DNA from: Streptomyces laurentii
GTDB taxonomy: Bacteria; Actinomycetota; Actinomycetes; Streptomycetales; Streptomycetaceae
Direction: 5' to 3'
NCBI GenBank assembly: GCA_002355495.1
Contig: AP017424.1
Location: 2,666,001 to 2,730,000, forward strand
Length of the DNA: 64,000 nucleotides
In this document: positions 55,633-63,884 of the stretch, piece after piece
How positions within the stretch are numbered: the first letter of the stretch is position 1
Layout of the letters: each line of letters opens with the position of its first letter
The notes under the pieces: generated by a model
The model's input: only the letters and a program-made list of their open reading frames with translations
What the model was told of the DNA's origin: nothing
Database searches by the model: none
Position numbers and translations under genes: made by a program

Positions 55633-55669
55633 CGCCGGCACAGCGTAGAGCTTCAGAGCGCCGCGCGGG

Positions 55670-56311
55670 TCACACGGGGACCGCGCCGGCCTCGTAGAGC
55701 TGCTGTGCACGATCCAAAGCGTCGTCCGGGTCGCTGCCCTGCTGTTCGAACCAGACCAGCAGGTCGGCGATCAGCGAGACGGCCGCCGTCTGGTTCACCC
55801 GGGACCGTGCGGCCGCGACCGAGCCACGTACCCCCATCAGTGCCCGATATGCCTCCAGTGCCGAGGCCGCGCGATCGGCACGCGCGCTCACGACGTCGGT
55901 CACCAGCGGCAGCTCGCACCACACGAGTTTCCCGCGCTCCATGAGGAGCGCGCCCCACTCGACCGACATCGCGGCCAGCAGGTGCAGCCCCCGGCCGCAT
56001 TCGGCGTCGCACACCTCCGGGCTCCCGGGTTCCGCGACAGGCAGTACGGGGCTCAGGTCATGGAGCTCCAACCGGAGCCGGCTGCCGTCCATCTCCAGGA
56101 CGAGGGTGGCAGGCGCCCCCTCTCCCGCGTGCTTGATCACGTTCGTCGCCAGTTCGGTCACGACAAGCTCGGCCTCGTCCGCCGCGCACCTCGCGCCCCA
56201 CTGCCCCAGCGTGGAACGAACGGCGCGGCGCAGCAGCCGGACCTCACCCGGCACCGCTTCGAAGGGCAGGACGCAGCGAACCCGGGGCTCGCCGTGCTCG
56301 GTGAAAGCCAT
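55670..56311 (-). CDS. ATP-binding (HATPase_c, RsbW/AbaA-like) protein
   Basis: This 213-residue protein has a GHKL ATPase fold: VRLLRRAVRSTLGQWG, N-box ELVVTELATNVIKHAGEG, LRLELHDLSP and GRGLHLLAAMSVEWG. It resembles anti-sigma kinases and the first gene of Streptomyces abaA-like loci. A C-terminal ~70-residue helical tail (SALEAYRALMGVRGS...) is extra. It is divergent from the XRE/DUF397 pair. ATG 56311 follows GGGGG. It probably acts as a serine kinase or ATP-dependent switch on the neighbouring regulator. Confidence 0.88.
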   Translation of the reverse strand: MAFTEHGEPRVRCVLPFEAVPGEVRLLRRAVRSTLGQWGARCAADEAELVVTELATNVIKHAGEGAPATLVLEMDGSRLRLELHDLSPVLPVAEPGSPEVCDAECGRGLHLLAAMSVEWGALLMERGKLVWCELPLVTDVVSARADRAASALEAYRALMGVRGSVAAARSRVNQTAAVSLIADLLVWFEQQGSDPDDALDRAQQLYEAGAVPV

Positions 56312-56530
56312 CAAGAGACCCCCTCTCTGACCCAGCGCAGCGCTGCGCCCACCGCAACCATGCGGCGACGCTGCGTCGTCTCGACAGTCCGAGTATGGCA
56401 GCGAGAATTCTCACGATGTAACTTCTCACCGTTCTCGATCGGGTGATTCCACCCCCATGCCAACCGCCGTGTTGCATAGCCTGATTGCCGCCCCCGGAGG
56501 CGGGCGTTGAAGCGACTCGAAGGGACCCTC

Positions 56531-57376
56531 GTGCACCCAAGGACAACAACCCGGCGCCGCCATCTGGGTGCGACCCTGCGAAAGCTGAGGGAGCGCTCGG
56601 GCATGACCCTGGAAGAGGCGGGACGCCATGCCGGGGTGTCCAAAGCGACGGTGAGCCGCTACGAGACCCAGGCCGGACCCGTGAAGTGGCCCATCGTGGA
56701 CGCCTTGTGTCAGGGGTACGGAGCGACCGACGCCGAGCGGGAGACGGTCGTCGGCCTCGCCAAGGACGCGCGGCAGCAAGGCTGGTGGAACTCGGTCGCC
56801 GACAGCATCCCCGAGAGCATGAGCCTGCTGCTCACACTTGAGGACGAAGCCGCCCGGGAGGATCACTTCTCCTGCGTGTACGTCCCCGGACTCCTCCAGA
56901 CGCGTGACTACAGCACTGCGCTCCAGCAGGCCAACGAGCTGCGCCTCGACCAGCACGAGATCGAACGTCTCGTCGACATCCGGATGAAACGGCAGGAGAT
57001 CCTCGCCCGCGCGAAGCCGCCCCACATCTGGGCCATCCTGGACGAGTCGGTCCTGCGGCGGGTTGTGGGCTCTCCCGAGATCATGAAGGCACAGCTACAG
57101 CGCCTTCTCGCCGAGAACGAGTCCCCTCATGTCACCCTCCAGGTGCTGCCTTTCGCCAAGGGAGCACACGCTGCGGCACTCGGCAGCTTCGTCATCCTGG
57201 GTGGTCCCGAACCTTCCCTCGATGTCGTCTACGTCGACCTGCACACGGGTTCACTCTTCATGGAGACGGAGGAGGAACTCAGCCGGTACAGGCTTGCGTT
57301 CGAGTATCTGCGCGCACAAGCGCTGGACATGGAGACGTCCTCGTCTCTGATCCACGACATCTGCAAGGAGCTCTAG
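56531..57376 (+). CDS. XRE-family regulator with Scr1-type (DUF5753) domain
   Basis: This 281-residue regulator has an N-terminal HTH (LGATLRKLRERSGMTLEEAGRHAGVSKATVSRYETQAG) and the C-terminal DUF5753 domain (VYVPGLLQTRDYSTALQQANELRL, then WAILDESVLRRVVGSPEIMKAQLQRLL and HVTLQVLPFAKGAHAA). Such proteins pair with a DUF397 gene and an HATPase gene in streptomycetes and control development or antibiotic production (WhiJ-like). GTG 56531 follows AAGGG; TTG 56507 is an alternative. Its stop shares one base with the GTG of the DUF397 gene. Confidence 0.92.
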   Translation: MHPRTTTRRRHLGATLRKLRERSGMTLEEAGRHAGVSKATVSRYETQAGPVKWPIVDALCQGYGATDAERETVVGLAKDARQQGWWNSVADSIPESMSLLLTLEDEAAREDHFSCVYVPGLLQTRDYSTALQQANELRLDQHEIERLVDIRMKRQEILARAKPPHIWAILDESVLRRVVGSPEIMKAQLQRLLAENESPHVTLQVLPFAKGAHAAALGSFVILGGPEPSLDVVYVDLHTGSLFMETEEELSRYRLAFEYLRAQALDMETSSSLIHDICKEL

Positions 57377-57603
57377 TGCCCCCGCCTCCGGCCTCCTCCT
57401 CGGCCACGTTCTGGTTCACCTCGTCCTACAGCGGTGGCAACACCACCGAGTGCGTGGAATGCGCCTGGGATGCCTCCAACGCCCTGGTGCGGGACTCAAA
57501 GCGGCCAACGCGTGCAGTGCTCGCGGTGCGAGCACATGCGTGGCGGGCGTTCATCAGTGCCGTCTCCGCAGACGAAATCCCCGCACCCAATGGCGCTCTC
57601 TGA
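57376..57603 (+). CDS. DUF397 (BldB/WhiJ-associated) small protein
   Basis: This 75-residue protein has the DUF397 pattern WFTSSYSGGNTTECVECAW, then ALVRDSKRP and WRAFISAV. The DUF397 protein usually binds or antagonises the adjacent XRE regulator. GTG 57376 overlaps its stop (TAGTG) by 1 bp. With the divergent ATPase gene it makes the complete abaA-like trio. Confidence 0.93.
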   Translation: MPPPPASSSATFWFTSSYSGGNTTECVECAWDASNALVRDSKRPTRAVLAVRAHAWRAFISAVSADEIPAPNGAL

Positions 57604-57659
57604 CCTTCGCGCGGTCGCACTGCCGCGGCTCGCCGCGCAGGTGACGATCTGAGTTCGGG

Positions 57660-58396
57660 CTACTTCGTAGCGACGGCGTAAACGCTGCCCCAGCGGCGCT
57701 TCGGGTTGGCCATGATGGGGTCGAACTTCCAGGGCTCGACGGTGGTGAAGCCGGCCTCGGTGAAGAGCTGAACGAGCTTCTCGTGGTCATACGCCCACAG
57801 GTGCGGGGTGTACATGGGGTCGTCGTCCTGGTCGCGGAAGACGAGGTTCACGAGGTCGAGCCGCGTGTTGATGTCGCCGTGGCAGTCGCGCTTGGCGTAC
57901 CAGCGCCCGATCGTCTCGTCAGAGGCTTCCAGGGGTGGGGGTAGCGGCTCAGGGCAAAGGCGGCGTCGGGAACGCCTGTGATGATCCGGCCGCCCGGCAC
58001 GAGGACACGGTGGGCCTCGCGGACGTAGTGCTTGGCCGAGCGCGGATAGTCGATGTGTTCCAGGAAGTGCTCGGAGAAGATCTCGTCGGTGCTGTCGTCC
58101 TGGAGGGGGATGCCCTCGCGGATGTCCCAGAGAAGGTCGGCCGGCGGGACGAGGTCGATGTTGAAGAATCCGTCGATGCGGTGGGCTCCGCCGCCGATCT
58201 GGACCTTGGCGGGCTTGTCGTCGATCCGGCCGTTGGGCCAGGCTCGCCGGCTGGCGTGGTGGTGGCGGTGGAGCCCGATTTCCTTGGCGGCGGCCCGGAG
58301 GGTGCGGGCGAGGCCGTGGGTGGTGGCGGGGTCGGCGAGGACGGAGGCGACCTGCTCGCCGAGGAGGTCGACGGAGGGCATGCCGGAGGAACTCAT
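57660..58396 (-). pseudogene. Class I SAM methyltransferase, one apparent frameshift
   Basis: This ~245-residue methyltransferase (SAM-binding, methyltransf_11-like) has KVQIGGGAHRIDGFFNIDLVPPADLLWDIREG, EHFLEHIDYP and EAHRVLVPGGRIITGVPDAAFALSRY. After SRYP the frame reads HPWKPLTRRS and stops. The next frame reads ASDETIGRWYAKRDCHGDINTRLDLVNLVFRDQDDDPMYTPHLWAY and ends VYAVATK at 57660. Adding one C in either run (plus-strand G runs at 57932-57941) rejoins them. ATG 58396 has GGAGATCC upstream. It is the last gene of the nucleotide-enzyme cluster; its substrate is unknown. Confidence 0.8.
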
Positions 58397-58455
58397 CACG
58401 GATCTCCTGCGTGTGAGGTTGCTCGGGTGAGGGAGGCCGCGCATGGCGGCGGTGG

Positions 58456-59847
58456 TCAGGCAGCGCTGGGCGCCGGGGCGGTCCACTGGTTGTTGCGCAT
58501 GAGGGTGTACTTGATGTCCACCAGCCGCGGCGCGATGGTCAGTTCGAGTTCCTCGGAAGGGTGGAGACGGCCCGCGTCGTCCTGCTCGGCGCGCCAGACG
58601 CGGTACACGAGGTCGGGGTAGGCGGGGTTGATGCCGATCTCGCCCTTGGGAATGGTCCCGTTGAAGGGCGTGACGATGTCCATGTGGTTCCAGTAGTTCC
58701 ACGCCTGGAGCGCCTTGTGCTGATCGAAGTAGAAGTAGAAGTCCGGGTACCGGCCGAACGTGCGCAGCTCTCGGTGGATGAGGTGGCCCAGGAGCGGGCC
58801 GAGCTGAGCGGAGAGGCTGTCGAACTCCCACCGGGTTCGGTGCCAGGCTCCGGGGCCCCGGCCAGGGGTGAAGAGACGGGCCGCGACAAGGTGGCTGATC
58901 CGATCGGTCAGGTAGCCGCGGGCGTGATGGGTGTCGATGCCCGGGTCGATGCGGGCCAGGAGCGTGTCCAGGCCGGTGGGTGAGGGACGGAACTTCGCGA
59001 GGTCGAACTTGCCGGCCATCTCCGGGAAGGATGCGAAGAGCATGTCCTTGTAGAGCCAGTTGTTGAACTCGCCGTGTTCGGCCCGCTCGCGGGTGTCGCG
59101 AGTGATGGAGTGCAGCATCAGGTACTCGGCCAGCGCCTCGAAGTACACATACCCGAGGATCGGCAAGCGAGGGATCGTCTCGTCCAGGAGCCGGAGGAAG
59201 CTGTCGGGCTTGACCGTGGCGCTCTGGCGGGCGACGGCAGCCGCCAGGGCGAGAAAGGACGCGGAGTTCTTGATCCGGCTGACGATCGTCTCGCGCAATT
59301 GATGGCGCTCGGTCTTGGAGAGCAGGTACTCCAGGCGGCTGTAGATCTGCAGATGGATCGCGCCGAGGCGAAGGTAGTCCACGCCCGCCAGCCCTCGGTA
59401 CGCCTGCGGCGGCAGAGCGATCTCGAAGATCAGCGGTGTCGGCTCTCGCTTCGGCGCACCGGCCTTGGCGACGAAGGCGGGCGCCTCCTTCGTCAGGATG
59501 TACTCACCGAGGTTGTGCATGCGAAAGCCCTGCTCCGTCGCCGTGAGAGGGGCGCAGTAGACGCTGCCGACCAGGCAGCCTCCAGAGGGGTACAGCGTGC
59601 CGTTCTCGCTGATCTGCTCCAGTGCGTGCGTGACATGCAAGAGGTGGATCTTGCCGTCCGTGCCCAGCGCCCGGAACATGGCGTTCTCCCGTAGCAGTCG
59701 GCCGTTGGGCGTGTCGGCCAGGCGCTCTTCCCAGGCCGCGGTCTGATCGGCGAGGGGGTCCTCGTCGTCAGCGGGGCTGGGGATCAGGTCGGTACCGAAG
59801 AAGGCGTGGGCGTCAGCCCACTGCTCGTACGCGTCGAGGAAGTCCAT
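58456..59847 (-). CDS. Unknown 463-residue protein with an ADP-ribosyltransferase-like N-terminal motif
   Basis: I do not recognise a family. Residues ~65-105 read KIHLLHVTHALEQISENGTLYPSGGCLVGSVYCAP. The H-x-T, then I..NG.L.PS, spacing resembles the first NAD-binding block of DarT/ART-fold enzymes (an inference by eye). The rest is helical with Trp/Tyr-rich segments (LGYVYFEALAEYLMLHS, DFYFYFDQHKALQAWNYWNHMDIVTPFNG). No signal peptide is visible. It is coupled to the HD gene by a TGATG overlap and followed by the methyltransferase. Confidence 0.6.
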   Translation of the reverse strand: MDFLDAYEQWADAHAFFGTDLIPSPADDEDPLADQTAAWEERLADTPNGRLLRENAMFRALGTDGKIHLLHVTHALEQISENGTLYPSGGCLVGSVYCAPLTATEQGFRMHNLGEYILTKEAPAFVAKAGAPKREPTPLIFEIALPPQAYRGLAGVDYLRLGAIHLQIYSRLEYLLSKTERHQLRETIVSRIKNSASFLALAAAVARQSATVKPDSFLRLLDETIPRLPILGYVYFEALAEYLMLHSITRDTRERAEHGEFNNWLYKDMLFASFPEMAGKFDLAKFRPSPTGLDTLLARIDPGIDTHHARGYLTDRISHLVAARLFTPGRGPGAWHRTRWEFDSLSAQLGPLLGHLIHRELRTFGRYPDFYFYFDQHKALQAWNYWNHMDIVTPFNGTIPKGEIGINPAYPDLVYRVWRAEQDDAGRLHPSEELELTIAPRLVDIKYTLMRNNQWTAPAPSAA

Positions 59848-60617
59848 CAGCCGGTCAGCTCCATGGTGGTCAGAGTGGAGCTAACGGAGTCGGCGCTGCC
59901 GGCCCCGGCCAGCCACGCGGACTCGGATCGGACAACAAGCTCGAAGGCAGTGGCGCGCATCTGGGTGAAGGCGGCAGAGCGGACGCGGGTGGGGTCGGGC
60001 CACCAGGTGAGCTTGGGCAGGCGGTAGCGGTCCAGGGCATCGGCAGCCTTGAGGAGGTCGGTGATCGTCTCCGCGCAGGCGTGATCGGCATGGTCGTCCG
60101 GGGAGAAGCGCTCGTACGGCAGGTCATGGAGACGGACGGCTGTACCGGCCGCTGTGATCTGGCTGGGTGTCGCGGTGATCCCGAAGTGGTGCCAGACGGC
60201 GTCGGCGTTGTCCGTGAGCCAGATGGCGGCGCGGGCTCCGTGGCCGGAATCGTCCTTGTCGTGAAGACGGCGGCAGTCGTGCACCGCCGCGGCCACGATG
60301 AGTGTCGCGATGTCGTCGTCGCCGAGGCCAGTGGCCTCGGCGAGAAGGGCGGCCAGGACGGCCGTTCGTACGGCATGCCGTATCCCGTGCAGGGAGTCGT
60401 GGCACCTGACCTCAGCCAGCCAGTCACCTGGGATGGCCGCATGGGCCAGAAGCTGTCGCGAGACCGGACGCAGGACGGGAGGAGGCGGGCCCTCGGGGAA
60501 GTCCGGACGGTGGGCGGCGATCCAGCGGACTGTAGCGCGATCGGTGTACTGGTGGTGCGGGAGCCGCTTGCGTGCGGCCAGCTCGACCAAATTGTGGATC
60601 GATGAGGTCGTATTCAC
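59847..60617 (-). CDS. HD-domain phosphohydrolase-like protein
   Basis: This 256-residue protein has the HD pattern: His in LHGIRHAVRT, HD in AAVHDCRRLHD, then SGHGARAA and LHDLPY, and the final Asp in LLKAADALDRYRLP. HD enzymes are metal-dependent phosphohydrolases, often on nucleotides (dGTPase, ppGpp). Its neighbours (NDK, CYTH, Nudix) suggest a nucleotide substrate. Its stop overlaps the next gene by 1 bp (TGATG). It begins MNTTSSIHNLVELAARKRL. Confidence 0.85.
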   Translation of the reverse strand: MNTTSSIHNLVELAARKRLPHHQYTDRATVRWIAAHRPDFPEGPPPPVLRPVSRQLLAHAAIPGDWLAEVRCHDSLHGIRHAVRTAVLAALLAEATGLGDDDIATLIVAAAVHDCRRLHDKDDSGHGARAAIWLTDNADAVWHHFGITATPSQITAAGTAVRLHDLPYERFSPDDHADHACAETITDLLKAADALDRYRLPKLTWWPDPTRVRSAAFTQMRATAFELVVRSESAWLAGAGSADSVSSTLTTMELTG

Positions 60618-60656
60618 CGGCCCACCTCCTCTTGGTGGTCTGCGACAGCGGATGCC

Positions 60657-61244
60657 TCAGCCGGCAGGGGCGACGGAAGCCGCCTGCTTCTTCTTGCGCG
60701 CCTGCTCGGCTGCCTCGAACGCCGCGGTGAAGTCCGCGAGTTCCTGCTCGGTCATCAGGCGGACGCCAAGCTCGTCGGCCACATCGCGAATGCGGGTGGC
60801 GGCGTTCTCCTGGGCGGCGGCGTCAGCAGTCTCATCGAGGAGAACCTCGAACTCGGCGTGATGTCCCCAGGCGTCACTCCACTTCACAGCGATCTCGACA
60901 CCACGGAAGCGGAAGTTGTGCCGCTGGTTGAACGCCTGGTGCATGGCATGCTCGAAACCGAGGGCGTTGAAGATCCGAACAGCGGCCGGCACGTCGTTCC
61001 GGGCGATCTCGATCTCTGTCTCGGGGAACACGGCGCCCTGGCCGATCCTGCCGGTCTTGAGCGTGATCTTCGCCGAGCCGGCGGCCATGTTGTCCGTGAC
61101 CTTCAGCAGCTGATCGGGCAGGACATAGAAGTAGATGTTCTTGTCGTCGGGGCCCAGGTCCTCACCTTCCGCCTTCAGGCGGGTGACGAGCTGCTTGTGG
61201 ACCTCCTCGGTAAAGCGGGCGCGCATCTCGATCTCAACGGCCAC
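60657..61244 (-). CDS. CYTH-domain-like protein
   Basis: This 195-residue protein begins VEIEMRARFTEEVHKQL, like the E-x-E-x-K/R signature of CYTH enzymes (triphosphatases and class IV adenylate cyclases). It continues with beta-strands: NIYFYVLPDQLLKVTDN, ITLKTGRIGQGA, TEIEIARNDV, FRFRGVEIAVKWSDAWGHHAEFEVLLDE. CYTH barrels bind triphosphates with Mg2+. The usual EXEXK is EIEMR here. The C-terminal Ala/Lys helix is extra. It lies in the same operon as the HD and NDK genes. Confidence 0.7.
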   Translation of the reverse strand: MAVEIEMRARFTEEVHKQLVTRLKAEGEDLGPDDKNIYFYVLPDQLLKVTDNMAAGSAKITLKTGRIGQGAVFPETEIEIARNDVPAAVRIFNALGFEHAMHQAFNQRHNFRFRGVEIAVKWSDAWGHHAEFEVLLDETADAAAQENAATRIRDVADELGVRLMTEQELADFTAAFEAAEQARKKKQAASVAPAG

Positions 61245-61402
61245 GGGGCTGTTGCCTCCTCGATTCGGGCATGGCGAAGCCAGCCGGACTCTGCCGCGAG
61301 GGGCCTGCCCGGTCGGGCGATCGCAATGGGATTGGTGGTCGAGCCCGGGGTGATGCGGCCGATGCGGGCATCTGCCGCATCACCCCGGTGGATCGGTGGG
61401 TG

Positions 61403-61702
61403 TCAGCTGAGGGCGCCGAAGCGCTTCTCGATGACTCCCGAGTGCAGGTAGGTCGGGAGCTGGACACCCCCGACCGACGTGCGGCCGGTGGCGACCTGCT
61501 CCTCTGTCTCGCTGGGGAAGCCCTCCAGCAGACGCAGACATTGCTGGGCCCACTCACGAGAGGCGGGCCAGTCGCCCAGGTCGCGGTGGCGCACAGCCAG
61601 GGCGTACGAGGTCTCGGTGGCGGCCCACCGGTCGGTTGCCAGCTCACGCTGGAAGATCGACTCCAGCTCGTCGGTTGAGGCCAGGCGGGTCTGGTTGGTC
61701 AT
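61403..61702 (-). CDS. Small hypothetical protein of the nucleotide cluster
   Basis: This 99-residue soluble protein (MTNQTRLASTDELESIFQRELATDRWAATETSYALAVRHRDLGDWPASREWAQQCLRLLEGFPS) has a helical pair that looks like a single TPR unit. Its function is unknown. GAGAGGG precedes ATG 61702. It lies between the NDK and CYTH genes (158 bp before the latter) and is presumably in their transcript. Confidence 0.65.
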   Translation of the reverse strand: MTNQTRLASTDELESIFQRELATDRWAATETSYALAVRHRDLGDWPASREWAQQCLRLLEGFPSETEEQVATGRTSVGGVQLPTYLHSGVIEKRFGALS

Positions 61703-61781
61703 GGTGCCCTCTCGGTTCAGCGGTCGCGCCCCAGTGATGATCAACGCCTCGGCATCCCCGCGGTGACGCCGCACCCCGCCG

Positions 61782-62291
61782 CTAGTAGGTGTAAATCTCG
61801 GCCAGCGTCTTGTAGTCCTGCAGCTCGTCCTTGCCGAACCACAGTTCCACCTCCTGCTTGGCCTCCTCTGCGTTGCCGGATGCGTGCACGAGGTTCGCGA
61901 CCGCCTTGCCCGAGGCGATGCTGGCCGCCGCGCTGTAATGCGAGAAGTCACCCCGCACCGTGCCGGCCGGAGCCTGGTTCGGATAGGTACTGCCGACGAT
62001 CTTGCGGACCGTGGCAATGGCGTCGAAGCCCTCCAGCACCAGGGCGATGACGGGCCCCTGCTGCATGAACGTCGCCGTGAGGTTGTAGACCTCCGCCCCC
62101 AATCGCTCTTCCAGGTCGAAGTAATGCTTTCGGGTGAACTCCTCGTCCATCCACTTCATCTTCGTGCCGACGATCTTCAGCGCGGCGTCTTCGAATCGCG
62201 TGATGATCCTTCCTGCCAGGCCGCGCGCCAGCGCATCGGGCTTGAGCAGGACGAGCGTGCGCTCGACAGTGTGTGCCTGAACCTCGACCAT
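61782..62291 (-). CDS. ndk: Nucleoside diphosphate kinase paralogue
   Basis: This 169-residue NDK has ERTLVLLKPDALARGLAGRII, ALVLEGFDAIATVRKIVGSTYPNQAPAGTVRGDFS and the active-site block NLVHASGNAEEAKQEVELWF with the phosphorylated His. The usual HGSDS is HASGN here, a variant I associate with divergent NDKs. A ~10-residue insertion precedes it. It is therefore a paralogue, not the housekeeping enzyme. It would move phosphate between nucleoside di- and triphosphates. It is the first gene of a nucleotide-handling cluster and divergent from two Nudix genes. Confidence 0.9.
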   Translation of the reverse strand: MVEVQAHTVERTLVLLKPDALARGLAGRIITRFEDAALKIVGTKMKWMDEEFTRKHYFDLEERLGAEVYNLTATFMQQGPVIALVLEGFDAIATVRKIVGSTYPNQAPAGTVRGDFSHYSAAASIASGKAVANLVHASGNAEEAKQEVELWFGKDELQDYKTLAEIYTY

Positions 62292-62699
62292 TGACTCCCT
62301 TTCGCCTTGTCAGCAACCGAACATGACGGGCAATCAGCCGTCATCCGCTGAGGCTACCGGCGCTGGCAGGGCGGTTCGGGCATGTGGGCAATACCCCGGA
62401 CGGGCGAATGCCGACCCAAGGTGCCACCGATCAGCCCATCGAAAGTCCCGAATCGGCCAAGTTCTCCGTCTCCACTATCCGCTGGGTAGACGCACCTAGT
62501 ATCTCCCCGTGGTCGTCTGGCGCTCTCGTGCCTCTCATTACGCTTTCCAGGGACTGAGCCTCAGGCCGACGATTCTTTGGCCCCTGGTGGCTCCGATTCT
62601 TCCGGAGCTCTTCCCGCGTGACCATGAAGTACCAGTGCAGCGGGGGTGCACTTTCGGCGTGCGGATTCCTGCACCGAGGCGGCGACGAGGGGCAGTCTT
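62292..62699. other. Divergent intergenic region, NDK / Nudix
   Basis: This 408-bp gap should hold promoters for both directions. An inverted repeat, ATGACGG and CCGTCAT, with an 8-nt spacer lies at 62323-62344. An AT-richer zone near 62455-62510 (CTAGTATCTCC) is a candidate promoter. I see no supported gene here. Confidence 0.45.
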
Positions 62700-63359
62700 G
62701 TGGACGTGATCGAGCGCTGGAGCGGCCGGTACGCCTGCCTGCTGCAGTCCGCCCTGCGGCTCGGCAACGAACAGTTCGCCGCCCGCCTGGGCATCGCCGT
62801 GAGGACGGTGGCCACCTGGCACTCCGACACGTCCGTCGTGCCCCGCAGGGAGATGCAGCAACTTCTCGATACGACCCATGAGCAGGCTCCTCCGGCTGCG
62901 CGACAGCGCTTCGCACTCCTGCTGGCGAAGGAGCGAGCCCCGGTGGATTCGACGCCACCCGGCGCACAGGCGCTGCGGGTGGCCATCGCGGTGGTCGTCC
63001 GGGACAGCGATGTCCTCCTGGTGTGCCGACGGAACGACGATGCCGCTGGAATCACGTGGCAGTTCCCGGCAGGCGTCATCAAGCCGGGCGGCAAAGCGGA
63101 GACCACCACCGTGCGGGAGACCTTGGACGAGACAGGTGTCCACTGCGCGGTCCGGCAGCGCCTCGGGAACCGCCTTCACCCCGTGACCGGGGTGCTGTGC
63201 GAGTACTTCCTCTGCGAGTACCTCGCTGGCGAGGCCACCAACGGCGACGCGGCCGAAAACCTCGACGTCATGTGGGTCCCCAGAAACGCCGTACCCCGTT
63301 TCATCCCCGTCGATACGATTTTCCCACCCATCCTGGCAGCCTTGGAGGAGCAGACGTGA
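62700..63359 (+). CDS. Nudix protein with N-terminal helix-turn-helix, box degenerate
   Basis: This 219-residue protein starts at GTG 62700 (MDVIERWSGR). Its first ~70 residues read as an HTH (LLQSALRLGNEQFAARLGIAVRTVATWH). A Nudix domain follows: VAIAVVVRDSDVLLVCRR and the box GVIKPGGKAETTTVRETLDETGV. The canonical form is GX5EX7REUXEEXGU; here the first Glu is Gly and EE is DE, so catalysis may be weak or lost and it may act as a sensor-regulator. It overlaps the next Nudix gene (GTGA) by 3 bases. Confidence 0.85.
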   Translation: MDVIERWSGRYACLLQSALRLGNEQFAARLGIAVRTVATWHSDTSVVPRREMQQLLDTTHEQAPPAARQRFALLLAKERAPVDSTPPGAQALRVAIAVVVRDSDVLLVCRRNDDAAGITWQFPAGVIKPGGKAETTTVRETLDETGVHCAVRQRLGNRLHPVTGVLCEYFLCEYLAGEATNGDAAENLDVMWVPRNAVPRFIPVDTIFPPILAALEEQT

Positions 63360-63769
63360 CGAACCAGACCACGGACGAGCGCCCGGGTATCGCCGCCGCC
63401 GTCGTCGTGAATGAGGGACGTGTACTCATGGTGCGCCGCAGGGTCAGCGAAGGACAGCTCTCCTGGCAGTTCCCGGCCGGAGCGGTCGAAGCTGGCGAGG
63501 CCCGCGAGGACGCCGCCGTGCGGGAGACGCGGGAGGAGACCGGGCTGACCGTGGCGGCCGTGAAGCTGCTCGGCGAGCGCGTTCATCCGAAGACGGGGCG
63601 GCTGATGTCGTACACCGCGTGCGAGGTGCTGGAAGGTACGGCCCACGTAGCGGACACCGAGGAACTGGCCGAGTTGGCTTGGGTCACCCACGGCGAGATC
63701 CCGGAGTACGTGCCATACGGGTTGTTCGAGCCGGTGCGGGACTACCTCGACGCCGCACTCTCCTCCTGA
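63356..63769 (+). CDS. Nudix hydrolase (intact box)
   Basis: This 137-residue Nudix enzyme has IAAAVVVNEGRVLMVRRR and the perfect box GAVEAGEAREDAAVRETREETGL. It cleaves nucleoside diphosphates linked to a moiety X (for example NADH, ADP-ribose or oxidised nucleotides). GTG 63356 overlaps the upstream stop. It shows about the same fold as the preceding gene, from which it may be a tandem duplicate. Confidence 0.92.
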   Translation: MTNQTTDERPGIAAAVVVNEGRVLMVRRRVSEGQLSWQFPAGAVEAGEAREDAAVRETREETGLTVAAVKLLGERVHPKTGRLMSYTACEVLEGTAHVADTEELAELAWVTHGEIPEYVPYGLFEPVRDYLDAALSS

Positions 63770-63884
63770 AGGGCAGCCGCAGTCAGCCCCTCCCCCTGGC
63801 AGAAGTCCACCAAGGCCCCCGCCGCCCGCGTGGCCTCGTTAGGCTCAAGGAGTCAGACCATCACCGCGAGAAAGGCCCGTCGTC

